A DNA stretch of 52,902 bases from Clostridia bacterium (GTDB lineage: Bacteria; Bacillota; Clostridia; Lachnospirales; Lachnospiraceae), in assembly GCA_910575725.1 (NCBI GenBank), contig CAJTFE010000035.1, positions 1-52,902 on the forward strand, in the 5' to 3' direction. Under the pieces are notes generated by a model. The model made no database searches and was not told where the DNA came from. It worked only from the letters and a program-made list of their open reading frames with translations. A program made the position numbers and the translations under genes. Shown here one piece after another: positions 1 to 7,941 of the stretch (position 1 is its first letter; each line of letters opens with the position of its first letter).

Positions 1-70
1 ATTTTCGTACCAGATACAGAGAAATGTCCATCATCGTGGCTCATTCATCTGAGATATGTAACTAAAAATT

Positions 71-119
71 CCTTGAAAATCAAGGAAAAAAGACTTGACT
101 AAATAGGGAGGATTTTTGA
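71..119 (+). promoter_or_regulatory. Leader hairpin and strong RBS before the RACo-like gene
   Basis: A small hairpin (CCTTGA-AAA-TCAAGG, 71-85) followed by an A-rich run precedes an AGGGAGG ribosome site about 9 bases before the ATG at 123. The first 70 bases hold no recognisable gene; any promoter lies there or upstream of the window. Confidence 0.35.
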
Positions 120-122
120 AGA

Positions 123-2048
123 ATGGCAAACGTAACATTTCGATTCGAGGACGGCGAACAGGTAACAGTGTCCACAGCCCTGGGGGAGAATCTTCTGGAG
201 ACGGCGCGGAAATCCAACGTAGTGATTGATGCCCCCTGCTCAGGCAATGCTTCCTGCGGAAAATGTAAGGTAAAATTCATCAAAGGAAAACTGGATTCCA
301 AGAAAACACGCCATATCAGCGATGCGGAGTATGAAGAAGGCTGGCGTCTGGCCTGTGTAAGCCAGGTGGCCGGAGATGTGGAAGTGATGGTGCCGGATAT
401 TGCATCCGCCTACCGCAGCCGCATGAAGGTGGCTGATCTCAGTTCCCCAGAGGAGGTAGCCATCTTTGACGAATCCAAGCGCAAGATCGAAGAGGCAGAT
501 CTGCCCCTTCACAATAACATTCATATTGTGCGGATTAAAATGGATCCTCCAAGCCTTGAGGACACCATGCCTGATATTGAGCGTGTAATCCGGGCATTGC
601 AGGAGGCCACCGGGATTCAGTACATCCGGATTCCTTATTCCTGCCTGCGGAAGCTTCCCAATACCCTGCGGAGCAGCAATTTCGAACTCCAGTGCATCAT
701 CGGACAGGCGCAGCGCCATGTTTTTGTTTATGATGTGTATGGAGCCAATGAGGACCTCATTGTAGGCGGACTTGCCGTTGATATCGGAACAACGACCGTG
801 TCTGCCGTAGTCGTTGATATGATAGACGGAAGAATTCTGGCCAAGGCATCCACCGGAAATGGACAGATCCGCTACGGAGCCGATGTCATCAACCGAATCA
901 TTGAATCGACTAAGCAGGGCGGACGCACGCGCTTACAGGATGCCATTGTGGCAGAGACCTTGAATCCCATGATTCAGCAGATGTGCAAGGCCGCTCACAT
1001 CAGCACCCGGCACATTTACCGCCTGGCGATTGCAGGCAATACGACCATGAATCATCTGCTTATGGGAATCAATGCGGATCCTCTGCGGATGGAGCCGTAT
1101 ATTCCGGCATTTTTTAAGACAAACTCTTTCTATGCGTCGGATATCAATCTGAAGGTTCACCCGGATGCTCATATTATTATGGCGCCTAATATTGGAAGCT
1201 ATGTAGGCGGCGATATTACGGCAGGCACTTTGGTGAGCATGCTCTGGAACCAGCCGGAGTTTTCTCTGTTTATTGACTTGGGAACAAACGGGGAGCTGGT
1301 GTTTGGAAATTCCGACTTTATGATGAGCTGTGCATGCTCAGCGGGCCCGGCCTTTGAGGGCGGCGATATCAGCTGCGGTATGCGTGCCACAGACGGGGCG
1401 ATTGAGGCCTGCACCATTGATGCAGAGACCATGGAACCTGATTTTACCATTATTGGGGATGAGGGAGAGAAGCCCATCGGACTTTGCGGATCGGGTATCA
1501 TTGATGTGATTGCTGAGCTGTTCCGCTGCAAGATTATCAGCCCCAAGGGGAAATTTATCCGGGACGGAAAGCGGATCAAGAGGGATGCTTACGGAATGGG
1601 CAGCTATGTGCTGGCATTTGAGGAAGAGTCCGGCTCTGTGAAGGATGTGGAGATTACCGAGGTGGATATTGACAACTTTATCCGTGCCAAGGGAGCTATT
1701 TTCTCTGCCATCCGCACGATGCTGAAAACCCTGGATTTTGATATCAGCATGATTGAGCAGGTCTATGTGGCCGGCGGCATCGGAAGCGGCATCAATATGC
1801 AGAATGCCATCAATATCGGCATGTTCCCGGATATTCCGGTGGAGTGTTACCACTATATCGGCAACTCCTCCCTGTCCGGCGCTTATGCGATGCTTTTGTC
1901 TACGAAAGCGGAGCGGAAGGTTTATGAGCTGGCCCAGAATATGACTTATCTGGAGCTTTCCACGGAGCCTGGCTATATGGATGAGTTTGTAGCCTGCTGC
2001 TTCCTGCCCCATACGGACAGTTCGCTTTTCCCGTCGGTGGAGCAGTAG
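123..2048 (+). CDS. RACo-like ATP-dependent corrinoid protein reductive activator (2Fe-2S + ASKHA)
   Basis: 641 residues. The N-terminus is a plant-type 2Fe-2S ferredoxin domain with cysteines C39, C45 and C48 (C-x5-C-x2-C) and C78. The C-terminal two thirds is an actin-like (ASKHA/DUF4445) ATPase with the phosphate-binding signature VDIGTTTVSAVVVD near residue 220 and a second LFIDLGTNGEL near residue 380. Proteins with this layout (RACo/RamA type) use ATP hydrolysis to reduce inactive Co(II) corrinoid proteins back to Co(I) in methyl-transfer systems. No corrinoid protein or methyltransferase lies in the window, so the partner is probably upstream. A DUF3786 gene follows 35 bp downstream, a common pairing. 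The family is secure; the specific partner is inferred. Confidence 0.88.
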   Translation: MANVTFRFEDGEQVTVSTALGENLLETARKSNVVIDAPCSGNASCGKCKVKFIKGKLDSKKTRHISDAEYEEGWRLACVSQVAGDVEVMVPDIASAYRSRMKVADLSSPEEVAIFDESKRKIEEADLPLHNNIHIVRIKMDPPSLEDTMPDIERVIRALQEATGIQYIRIPYSCLRKLPNTLRSSNFELQCIIGQAQRHVFVYDVYGANEDLIVGGLAVDIGTTTVSAVVVDMIDGRILAKASTGNGQIRYGADVINRIIESTKQGGRTRLQDAIVAETLNPMIQQMCKAAHISTRHIYRLAIAGNTTMNHLLMGINADPLRMEPYIPAFFKTNSFYASDINLKVHPDAHIIMAPNIGSYVGGDITAGTLVSMLWNQPEFSLFIDLGTNGELVFGNSDFMMSCACSAGPAFEGGDISCGMRATDGAIEACTIDAETMEPDFTIIGDEGEKPIGLCGSGIIDVIAELFRCKIISPKGKFIRDGKRIKRDAYGMGSYVLAFEEESGSVKDVEITEVDIDNFIRAKGAIFSAIRTMLKTLDFDISMIEQVYVAGGIGSGINMQNAINIGMFPDIPVECYHYIGNSSLSGAYAMLLSTKAERKVYELAQNMTYLELSTEPGYMDEFVACCFLPHTDSSLFPSVEQ

Positions 2049-2083
2049 ATTTGATAGAATGGTAAGAAGGAGTAACGGTTACA

Positions 2084-2728
2084 ATGGAATTTCCCTATGA
2101 AAAAGACAACAAGGAGCGGATTCCTCTGGAGCATTATCTGGAGGAGTACCGGCAGATAGAACCTGAGGAGGCGGCTTCCCGCTGCGGCATAGAGTATGAT
2201 GGGGAGAAGCGGCAGTTTCATATCCGTCTGATGGGATGCCCCTATCTGGCGGATTATCCGGAGTTCGCCCTTCATCCGGAAAATGGAGAGGAAGGGGCAG
2301 TACGCTATTCAGAGATGGTTCCGGCTAAGATTATTGTGCTGCGCTTTCTTATTTCCGGCCAGTCGGTGAAGAGCACAGGAAAGTACCTTACCTATCGGGA
2401 AGTGCCCTGGGGAGAGGTGTATTTCCGCCAGTTTGAGGGGCGGTGCCTGACAAGGCTCAAATTCGCTTTTGGATTTAAACTGGATCAGTTTGCGAAGGCC
2501 ATGGAGAAGCTGGGGGCCGAGAAGATTTCCATGGGGGATGCGGCGTATGAGTTTGAATTTATCAACGGGCTTCATGTGCGGTTTATCCTGTGGGCCGGAG
2601 ATGAGGAATTTCCCCCTTCCTCGCAGATACTGTTTGAAGACAATTTTCCCTATGCTTACCAGGCGGAGGATTTGGCGGTGGTGGGGGATATTTCCATCAC
2701 TACGCTGAAGAGCCTGGCAGCCCAATAG
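2084..2728 (+). CDS. DUF3786 family protein, probable corrinoid-metabolism accessory
   Basis: 214 residues, soluble, no signal peptide. The overall sequence, including SRCGIEYDGEKRQFHI near the start and IVLRFLISG in the middle, fits the DUF3786 family, which is often found next to corrinoid/methyltransferase activators. An AGAAGGAG-like site precedes the ATG. It probably forms an operon with the activator 35 bp upstream, and a strong terminator follows. The biochemical role is unknown; assignment rests on family resemblance and context. Confidence 0.7.
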   Translation: MEFPYEKDNKERIPLEHYLEEYRQIEPEEAASRCGIEYDGEKRQFHIRLMGCPYLADYPEFALHPENGEEGAVRYSEMVPAKIIVLRFLISGQSVKSTGKYLTYREVPWGEVYFRQFEGRCLTRLKFAFGFKLDQFAKAMEKLGAEKISMGDAAYEFEFINGLHVRFILWAGDEEFPPSSQILFEDNFPYAYQAEDLAVVGDISITTLKSLAAQ

Positions 2729-2746
2729 AGAATCTTTAGGACGAAT

Positions 2747-2809
2747 AAAAAACATCCCCGTCAGGAAATACGGTACTGTTAAACCGGTGATTCCTTTGGG
2801 GATGTTTTT
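2747..2809. terminator. Strong terminator after the RACo-DUF3786 operon, usable on both strands
   Basis: AAAAACATCCCC at 2748-2759 pairs perfectly with GGGGATGTTTTT at 2798-2809. The A-run on one side and T-run on the other allow termination in both directions. It separates the plus-strand operon from the minus-strand toxin-like gene that ends at 2856. Confidence 0.85.
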
Positions 2810-2855
2810 GTTTGGGCCTAAATGGCTTAATTCCTGGTCAGATGTTTACAGAAGT

Positions 2856-3425
2856 TTAAGGAGAAGACGAAGCTGAAATATTTTTGAACCATTCTGGCAC
2901 ATGCTGAGATATCCGTAGAGGTCTTCCGTTTTTATAAATCGCAAATCTATGGAATTTTATGGTATTATCATAAAATGCTGCCAAATCACAGTCAGGCAGA
3001 ACAATTTTTAGATTATAAAACGAATTAATAAACCTTCTGTCGATATCTTTTTTGGGAATCCCATGTCCTCCTTGCTTTACACGCTTCAAAACCCGCTCCA
3101 TTGCAATGGCTGCGCTTTCAACACCCACATAATGCAGTTCAATCACATAGCCCTCTTTTTTTGCTTTTTTAATATTGTTTAAAATTGATTTTCCGCATAA
3201 GGTAGTTTCTTGATTAAAAGAGATTCCCTCACTAAAATATTGTTGTATTTGTTTTACAGCTATTTTCCCGGCGGTCATAACATCCGCAGGATTTTTCCAA
3301 TCACCAAATTCTTTTAATATTTCATCAGTATTTACTCTTGGCATATCTTGTAAGCTTTGCAAGGTTTGATACAAGGTTGATTTACCGGCTCCATTTACTC
3401 CTGCTATTAAAATATATTTTTTCAT
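2856..3425 (-). CDS. Zeta-toxin-like P-loop kinase
   Basis: 189 residues with a P-loop right at the start (GVNGAGKST, residues 9-17), DEILKEFGDW near residue 34, an NQETTL motif near residue 72 and a conserved arginine-rich RVLKRVKQGGHGIPKKDIDRRF segment (about residues 110-133). This is the zeta-toxin/AAA_33 kinase layout. Zeta toxins phosphorylate UDP-activated cell-wall sugars, but chromosomal relatives are often of unknown substrate. The ATG overlaps the stop of a 59-codon gene by one base (TAATG), indicating translational coupling. Toxin activity is inference; it could equally be a housekeeping nucleotide or sugar kinase. Confidence 0.72.
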   Translation of the reverse strand: MKKYILIAGVNGAGKSTLYQTLQSLQDMPRVNTDEILKEFGDWKNPADVMTAGKIAVKQIQQYFSEGISFNQETTLCGKSILNNIKKAKKEGYVIELHYVGVESAAIAMERVLKRVKQGGHGIPKKDIDRRFINSFYNLKIVLPDCDLAAFYDNTIKFHRFAIYKNGRPLRISQHVPEWFKNISASSSP

Positions 3426-3604
3426 TAAAAGAGATTCCTTTCGATTACCTGCCGCTGGCTTTTTTGTAAAAGGAAATCTCCGACCATTTCATAGAAGCTT
3501 CGCTGATCTTCTGTCTCGGCTTCTAAAACGAGCTGCAAAGTGTCTTCAGGCTGAAGATGCTCTATTTCATTGTAAATGTTTTCATATTTTTTTACATCAC
3601 ACAT
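3425..3604 (-). CDS. Small protein (59 aa) coupled to the zeta-like kinase, candidate antitoxin
   Basis: Begins MCDVKKYENIYNEIEHL and ends QVIERNLF. A GAGGT ribosome site lies 7 bases before the ATG, and its TAA shares one base with the kinase ATG. The predicted product is acidic and helical with no membrane segment. Similar small proteins precede zeta-type kinases in Firmicutes and are annotated as epsilon-like or hypothetical. No sequence match to epsilon is evident by eye, so the antitoxin role is contextual only. Confidence 0.6.
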   Translation of the reverse strand: MCDVKKYENIYNEIEHLQPEDTLQLVLEAETEDQRSFYEMVGDFLLQKSQRQVIERNLF

Positions 3605-3641
3605 TGGAATACCTCATGGTTAAATCTGCATTGTTTTAAAT

Positions 3642-3647
3642 ATTATA
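3642..3647 (-). promoter_or_regulatory. Likely -10 box for the small protein/zeta-like operon
   Basis: On the minus strand the sequence GGGTTATAAT provides a perfect TATAAT hexamer 38 bases upstream of the 59-aa gene. No good -35 element is visible, so the promoter may need an activator or be weak. Confidence 0.4.
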
Positions 3648-3686
3648 ACCCAAATAGGCTAAAATGTTAAGAACATTGTTCAGATT

Positions 3687-4478
3687 CTATCGACTTGCGC
3701 CTTTCCAGAATTCATCCATTGTTTTATTAAATTCCTGGGGCACGTCCATATTAACACAGTGCCCCGCGTTTTCAAAGAGGACTACGGTGCAATCGGGCTC
3801 GCAGCTTTTCCATGCTTTTATTGCCTCTAATTCCATTGGAATATCGAATTTTCCGCAGCCAATCAACAAAGGATAATTCCGTTTCCCGGTTTTATGCTTA
3901 TTTACCATACGATTGAGCGTTGCCAGAAACATAAATGACTTTTTGGGAAAGCATATATTCATAGCAAAAAAATCATTTTGGGCCTGTGCCGTATATGCGG
4001 AAATCTTCTTGTTTGCTTTTGCAAACCATTTCATTGAAAAGAGTGCTTTTAACATCATCAGCTTTTGCTTTGCGCTATTTTCATTTTTCATTTTTGCATC
4101 AAAATTGTTAATGTCATATCCGCCAAAGCAGGCCAGTGAGCTTACTGCATATGGATAACGGTTGGCAAAATCCTGTGCTAAAACTGCCCCCAACGAAACA
4201 CCAACAATATGAACTTGATCAATCTGTTCGGCTTTCAAGATGTCAAATATCCATTTTGACATCTTGTCTATGGTATCCCCTTTCTGAGTATCCGTTGATT
4301 GTCCATGGCCGATGATGTCAATAGCCAGGAGATTATATTTCTTCTCAAAATACGCAAACTGTGCCTGGAACATATTGTGATTGACGAAAGCGGCGTGGAT
4401 AAAAAGTATCCATTCGGCCTGTCCGGTTCTGCTTACAAAATATGTAATTGGCGAGTCGGCTGACTTTATTGGCGTCAT
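3687..4478 (-). CDS. Alpha/beta hydrolase
   Basis: 263 residues from the ATG at 4478, chosen because AAGGG lies about 8 bases upstream and homologous sequence starts there; the frame is open further upstream but that overlaps folT. The nucleophile elbow is GVSLG (HIVGVSLGAVLA, about residue 95). An FLATLNRM helix and a C-terminal catalytic-His region (ENAGHCVNMDVPQEF) follow, and DIIGHGQS gives a typical oxyanion strand-turn. Substrate unknown. It lies 13 bp downstream of the folate transporter gene and so is probably controlled by the same riboswitch. Confidence 0.8.
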   Translation of the reverse strand: MTPIKSADSPITYFVSRTGQAEWILFIHAAFVNHNMFQAQFAYFEKKYNLLAIDIIGHGQSTDTQKGDTIDKMSKWIFDILKAEQIDQVHIVGVSLGAVLAQDFANRYPYAVSSLACFGGYDINNFDAKMKNENSAKQKLMMLKALFSMKWFAKANKKISAYTAQAQNDFFAMNICFPKKSFMFLATLNRMVNKHKTGKRNYPLLIGCGKFDIPMELEAIKAWKSCEPDCTVVLFENAGHCVNMDVPQEFNKTMDEFWKGASR

Positions 4479-4491
4479 TGTTTCATCCCTT

Positions 4492-5067
4492 TTAAGAACG
4501 CACCGGCTTCGAGGCAGTTCCGGCAGCTCCCAGGATCCTGGAAAATGCATTTAGGAATACAAAGAGCAGAACTGTGTAAACGCCCAGGGCAATGGTATTC
4601 TTCACCAGCCGGATGGTCAGAAGATACTGCCATGGCATCCCGTACATCAGATGAAGCCAGAGGGTGGACAGGGTGCAGGAAATGGTAAATTCTGTGAGGC
4701 CGCCGATGAGGGCTCGTCCAGGTGTGATCTTCGCGCGGTAGAGAAAGATGCCGAAGAGAAAGCCCATAACTGCGTAGGTCAGTGTGAAGCCGGGGAAAAA
4801 GGGCGCAGACTGGGGCGTGACAAAGAAGCTGATCACGTCGCCGGCGATTCCTACGGTCATTCCCATAAGGGGGCCGCCGTAGAAGGCCGCTGCCGCCAGG
4901 GCCAGGAAGGCAAGGCGGAATTCCAGAATCTCGGAAAACCGGATATTAAAGAGGGACAGTACCACATAAAGGGATACGAAAAGTCCGCCAAGGCAGATGC
5001 CCTGTACGCTGTGGATGCATTCCAGCTGTTCCTTGAAGCGGAATGCGTTTTTGGTACATAATTGCAT
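4492..5067 (-). CDS. folT: Folate-family ECF transporter S component (FolT-like)
   Basis: 191 residues, very hydrophobic, about six membrane segments. The conserved segment FSEILEFRLAFLALAAAAFY and the loop GIAGDVISFF-x-PQSAPFFPGFTLTYA match the folate-type ECF substrate-binding subunits. The ATG at 5067 is chosen because AGGAGG sits 9-10 bases upstream; the longer open frame upstream is non-coding riboswitch sequence. It captures folates or reduced folates at the membrane and docks with a shared EcfT/EcfA module, not encoded here. A tetrahydrofolate riboswitch precedes it, which independently supports folate as the substrate. Confidence 0.88.
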   Translation of the reverse strand: MQLCTKNAFRFKEQLECIHSVQGICLGGLFVSLYVVLSLFNIRFSEILEFRLAFLALAAAAFYGGPLMGMTVGIAGDVISFFVTPQSAPFFPGFTLTYAVMGFLFGIFLYRAKITPGRALIGGLTEFTISCTLSTLWLHLMYGMPWQYLLTIRLVKNTIALGVYTVLLFVFLNAFSRILGAAGTASKPVRS

Positions 5068-5073
5068 AAAAAA

Positions 5074-5094
5074 TACACCTCCTATTGTGTAGCG
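5074..5094 (-). promoter_or_regulatory. RBS-sequestering hairpin (riboswitch expression platform)
   Basis: Just upstream of the folT ATG, TACAC and GTGTA can pair around the loop AATAGGAG, which hides the AGGAGG ribosome site. No T-run terminator is present between riboswitch and gene, so control is more likely at translation initiation. Confidence 0.5.
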
Positions 5095-5153
5095 GGGGAA
5101 TGAATGGTGACATATAAATAATAGTCCCTCCACATATGAGATGTACTCATCTG

Positions 5154-5266
5154 TAGCAACGGGTGCGGATAATATATCGTAAGACCAGCGCTTTCGGCGC
5201 TTCCTTTTCGTTTCGAGGCAACTCCCCATCCATCGAACACTTGACGCATAAAATCCTACTTCGCTA
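5154..5266 (-). ncRNA. Tetrahydrofolate (THF) riboswitch upstream of folT
   Basis: Read on the minus strand, the segment keeps the landmarks of the THF riboswitch in order: a closing stem TAGCGA/TTGCTA, then GAAGTAGG, then GCGTCAAGTG, then the GGGGAGTTGC segment, ACGAA, the AGCGC-GAAA-GCGC hairpin followed by GGT, and the 3' strand TTATCCGCACC. These match the folT-type consensus recalled from Streptococcus and Clostridia examples. It lies 86 bp before the folT start. Binding of reduced folate would be expected to lower expression of folT and the downstream hydrolase. The aptamer call is strong by eye; a covariance-model search was not possible. Confidence 0.82.
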
Positions 5267-5281
5267 TTATTTATGGGATTC

Positions 5282-5309
5282 ATTATAGCAGGTATTTTCG
5301 GAAATGCAA
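5282..5309 (-). promoter_or_regulatory. Promoter of the THF riboswitch-folT-hydrolase operon
   Basis: TTGCAT (5304-5309) and a perfect TATAAT (5282-5287) on the minus strand are separated by 16 bp. The inferred start lies about 10 bases before the riboswitch closing stem. Confidence 0.65.
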
Positions 5310-5338
5310 TAGGAAACGATATTTTTTTAACAAAGATT

Positions 5339-6181
5339 TTACAACGTTGCTGTGAAGCTGGATTGGGGAGTGATAGGAATCTCGATCTCCACGATATAAT
5401 CCTCAATCCGGTCAACGACGGTTTCGTTGATGCCTTTTTCATAGGAAAAACCAGAGAGCTCCAGCTTATGCTTCCCGGCATAGGCCAGAATCTCCTTATA
5501 GCGGAGCGCAAGGCCGTCCCAGCTTCCTTTGTGAAAGGCTCTCAGATAGTTTCCTTTGGGCTGCACATGCAGCCCTTTTTTTCGTGGAAGAAAGGGGATT
5601 TCAATAAATAGCTTCGTATAATGCTCAAAATCTCCCTTAAGCAGGCTCTCCACCGGGAGCATAGAACCGTAGGACGCGTCGTGGAGACGGCCGAGCCCAA
5701 ACCGGGCGGTCTCGGCTGTGATGAGTTTCACTTCCTTTTCAAAGGAAGTATGTTCATCAATATCCACGGTTACCAGACAGCGTTCCTCCTTTTCCACGAT
5801 GCTGATTTCGGACAAATCCATAGTCAGCAAGGTGTTCATATTCTGCCTGTGGCTTTGCAGAGTATTTCGGACTGCCTTAAGGTGGTTGATTTGCAGATCC
5901 AGGTCTTTTATTTTATCATCCAGAAGGCATCTTAGATTCTCTGCGGAGCGGTTCTGCATGAAAGCCTGGATCTCCGGTATGGAGACATCCAGCTCCCGAA
6001 GAAGGAGAATGGTCTCCAGAATCGGGCTCTGGCGGTAATTGTAGCAGCGGTATCCGTTAGAAGGGTGGATGGCGGCAGGCTTGAACAGGCCGATTTCGTC
6101 ATACCACATAAGCGTCTTTTTGTTGATGCCGTGAAGGGCTGCAAATTGCCCGATGGTCAGCAGCTTGTCTTTTTCGTTCAT
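5339..6181 (-). CDS. MerR-family regulator with GyrI-like effector domain
   Basis: 280 residues from the ATG at 6181 (AAAGGG about 8 bases upstream). The N-terminal winged helix reads LTIGQFAALHGINKKTLMWYDEIGLFKPA, followed by a coiled dimerisation helix with LRELDVSIPEIQAFM. The C-terminal about 150 residues resemble the GyrI/BmrR multidrug-binding fold. Such regulators bind hydrophobic drugs and activate an efflux gene by untwisting an over-long promoter. The divergent gene here is a MATE pump with exactly that kind of promoter, so local drug-responsive control is the natural reading. Confidence 0.85.
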   Translation of the reverse strand: MNEKDKLLTIGQFAALHGINKKTLMWYDEIGLFKPAAIHPSNGYRCYNYRQSPILETILLLRELDVSIPEIQAFMQNRSAENLRCLLDDKIKDLDLQINHLKAVRNTLQSHRQNMNTLLTMDLSEISIVEKEERCLVTVDIDEHTSFEKEVKLITAETARFGLGRLHDASYGSMLPVESLLKGDFEHYTKLFIEIPFLPRKKGLHVQPKGNYLRAFHKGSWDGLALRYKEILAYAGKHKLELSGFSYEKGINETVVDRIEDYIVEIEIPITPQSSFTATL

Positions 6182-6301
6182 AAATTTTCCCTTTCCAATA
6201 CCAAATACCATGAGCGTCTGCCGTCCGCTGAGGGCAGAAATCGCTGTTACCTATACCGTAAGATTTTCGGAGATTATTTAAATATTTTTTGAAATTCCCT
6301 C

Positions 6302-6332
6302 TTGACCGTACTGTAACTGTACGGTATATGAT
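6302..6332 (+). promoter_or_regulatory. MerR-type promoter with 19-bp spacer and dyad, upstream of the MATE gene
   Basis: TTGACC (6302-6307) and TATGAT (6327-6332) are separated by 19 bp, the over-long spacing typical of MerR-activated promoters. The dyad CCGTACTGTAACTGTACGG (6306-6324) fills the spacer with perfect 6-bp arms. The inferred start is about 95 bp before the MATE ATG. Confidence 0.8.
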
Positions 6333-6434
6333 ACCAGATACAGAAGGAAAAAACAAGTGATGCAAAGCATCGGGAAAAAGGATATTACGGAACTGGAATA
6401 AAATTGGAATAAAACTGGAATAAAAGGAGAACGT

Positions 6435-7766
6435 ATGGAAAACCAAAATGCATATCTAAAACCTGTAACTTTAAAGAATATTTTAAAATTCGCAATCCCA
6501 ACCATTGCCATGACGGTATTCATGTCCTTTTACACTATGGTTGACGGCCTTTTTGTGTCCAACCTTATCGGCACAAACGCTCTGTCCGCCATCAATCTGA
6601 CCGCGCCTGTGATTCAGCTTGTCACCGCAGTTTCCACCATGCTTGCTACCGGAGGCAGCGCCGTGATTATGAAAAAAATGGGCGAGCAGAAGAGTGGGGA
6701 AGCCAGAGAAGATTTTACCTTCCTGATCCTGGTAAATATATTCGCCGGCCTGGTAATGAGCGGTCTCGGCTATCTGCTTATGGATCGGATCTTTGCCGGA
6801 ATGAATCTTTCCGCAGAGGTGGAGGGCTACTGTGTGGAATACTTAAGCCGTTACCTTATTTTCACGATCCCCATTCTGCTTATGAACAATTTTACCCTCT
6901 ACATGATTGCAAGCGAAAAAGCGGCCCTTTCCTTAATCTGCTCCGTCACAGGCGGCGTTCTGAACATGGTTCTGGATTATGTATTTATCGCAGGCTTATC
7001 CATGGGAATCAGCGGAGCCGCCGTTGCAACGGGGCTCGGGTATTCTGTCACTGCCGTAGCTGGCTTCTTTGTCTTCAGCCGCAAAAAGAGCCTGCTCCAC
7101 TTTAAGAAGCCGGTATTTCGCTTCAGGATTCTTGTAAATGCGGCTGCAAACGGATGCTCGGAGATGGCGACAGCCCTTGTGACGGGAATTATCACGATGA
7201 TGTTCAACTGGACTATGCTCCGCTATGTGGGAGAGGACGGCGTTGCGGCAGTAACTATTATTATGTATGTGCTGATGTTTGCAAGCTCCCTCTATACGGG
7301 ATACTCTTATGGGGCTGCGCCTATGCTGAGCTTTTATTATGGAGAGCAGAATCATGGGAAGCTTAAAAAATTAACTGGAATCAGCCTTGGGATAATCGGA
7401 GTGATTTCCCTGGTGACTGTGGCGGCTTCGTTTATCCTTACACGCCCCTTGGTGTCTGTATTTGCCCGGCCGGACAATCCGGTGTTTGACCTGGCGGTGG
7501 AGGGAAACCGTATCTGCACCATAGCGCTGTTTTTTATCGGCTTTAATATCTTTGCAAGCGGAATGTTTACGGCGCTGTCAAACGGTGCGGTTTCTGCGGT
7601 ACTGGCATTTTCCAGATCCTTTGTATTTATGCTGATTACCATGCTTGTACTGCCGATGCTTCTGGGGGTAAAGGGCATCTGGCTTGCTACCCCTGTGGCG
7701 GAGCTGATGGCCCTGGCCTTGTCAGCTTTTATGTTTGTAAAATATCGGAAACGGTATGGGTATTAA
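6435..7766 (+). CDS. MATE family efflux transporter
   Basis: 443 residues with about 12 hydrophobic segments and the MATE-family N-terminal pattern (FVSNLIGTNALSAINLTAPV). The second half begins near residue 225 with a repeat of the same fold. AAAAGGAG precedes the ATG. MATE pumps export cationic drugs or metabolites using sodium or proton gradients. It is divergent from a MerR/GyrI-type regulator and preceded by a MerR-type promoter, so it is probably induced by its own substrates. Specific substrate not predictable from sequence. Confidence 0.9.
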   Translation: MENQNAYLKPVTLKNILKFAIPTIAMTVFMSFYTMVDGLFVSNLIGTNALSAINLTAPVIQLVTAVSTMLATGGSAVIMKKMGEQKSGEAREDFTFLILVNIFAGLVMSGLGYLLMDRIFAGMNLSAEVEGYCVEYLSRYLIFTIPILLMNNFTLYMIASEKAALSLICSVTGGVLNMVLDYVFIAGLSMGISGAAVATGLGYSVTAVAGFFVFSRKKSLLHFKKPVFRFRILVNAAANGCSEMATALVTGIITMMFNWTMLRYVGEDGVAAVTIIMYVLMFASSLYTGYSYGAAPMLSFYYGEQNHGKLKKLTGISLGIIGVISLVTVAASFILTRPLVSVFARPDNPVFDLAVEGNRICTIALFFIGFNIFASGMFTALSNGAVSAVLAFSRSFVFMLITMLVLPMLLGVKGIWLATPVAELMALALSAFMFVKYRKRYGY

Positions 7767-7794
7767 AAGTATGGGCATTAAGAAGAAATAAAAC

Positions 7795-7823
7795 TTGCCA
7801 TTTTTCCGGAAAAATGGTATACC
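7795..7823 (+). promoter_or_regulatory. Promoter with a perfect 20-bp palindrome in its spacer
   Basis: TTGCCA (7795-7800) and TATACC (7818-7823) are 17 bp apart. The perfect palindrome CCATTTTTCCGGAAAAATGG (7798-7817) covers the spacer and part of the -35. A repressor bound there would block RNA polymerase. It probably drives the ArsP_2-like gene and the crp-type gene. Which protein binds is not shown by the sequence. Confidence 0.6.
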
Positions 7824-7829
7824 TTAAGA

Positions 7830-7941
7830 ATGACTGCAGGGCATTTGGGTAAGATGCTGTATGCAGATGCCCGTTCCAAGGGTGTGCGCCTTTTTGGATT
7901 GAGGGTGCCTTGGGACGGGGTTGAGAATATGAGGTAGAATT
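7830..7941 (+). ncRNA. Structured 5' leader of the ArsP_2-type gene (two abutting hairpins)
   Basis: The inferred leader folds into two directly adjacent stems. GGGCATTTG (7839-7847) pairs with CAGATGCCC (7864-7872), and GTTCCAAGG (7873-7881) with CCTTGGGAC (7908-7916). Each has at most one or two G-U pairs. Stem 2 encloses a smaller hairpin (GGTG-TG-CGCC). No T-run follows; GAGGT at 7931-7935 is the ribosome site. It does not match riboswitch classes recognisable by eye, including the yybP-ykoY manganese type. Confidence 0.45.

Noticed and set aside
4651..5061. 136-codon plus-strand frame opposite folT
   Set aside because: Antisense shadow of a clear six-segment membrane protein; charged low-complexity translation.
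7830..7941. yybP-ykoY manganese riboswitch before the ArsP_2 gene
   Set aside because: The conserved loop sequences of that class are not visible, although the downstream gene would have suited it.
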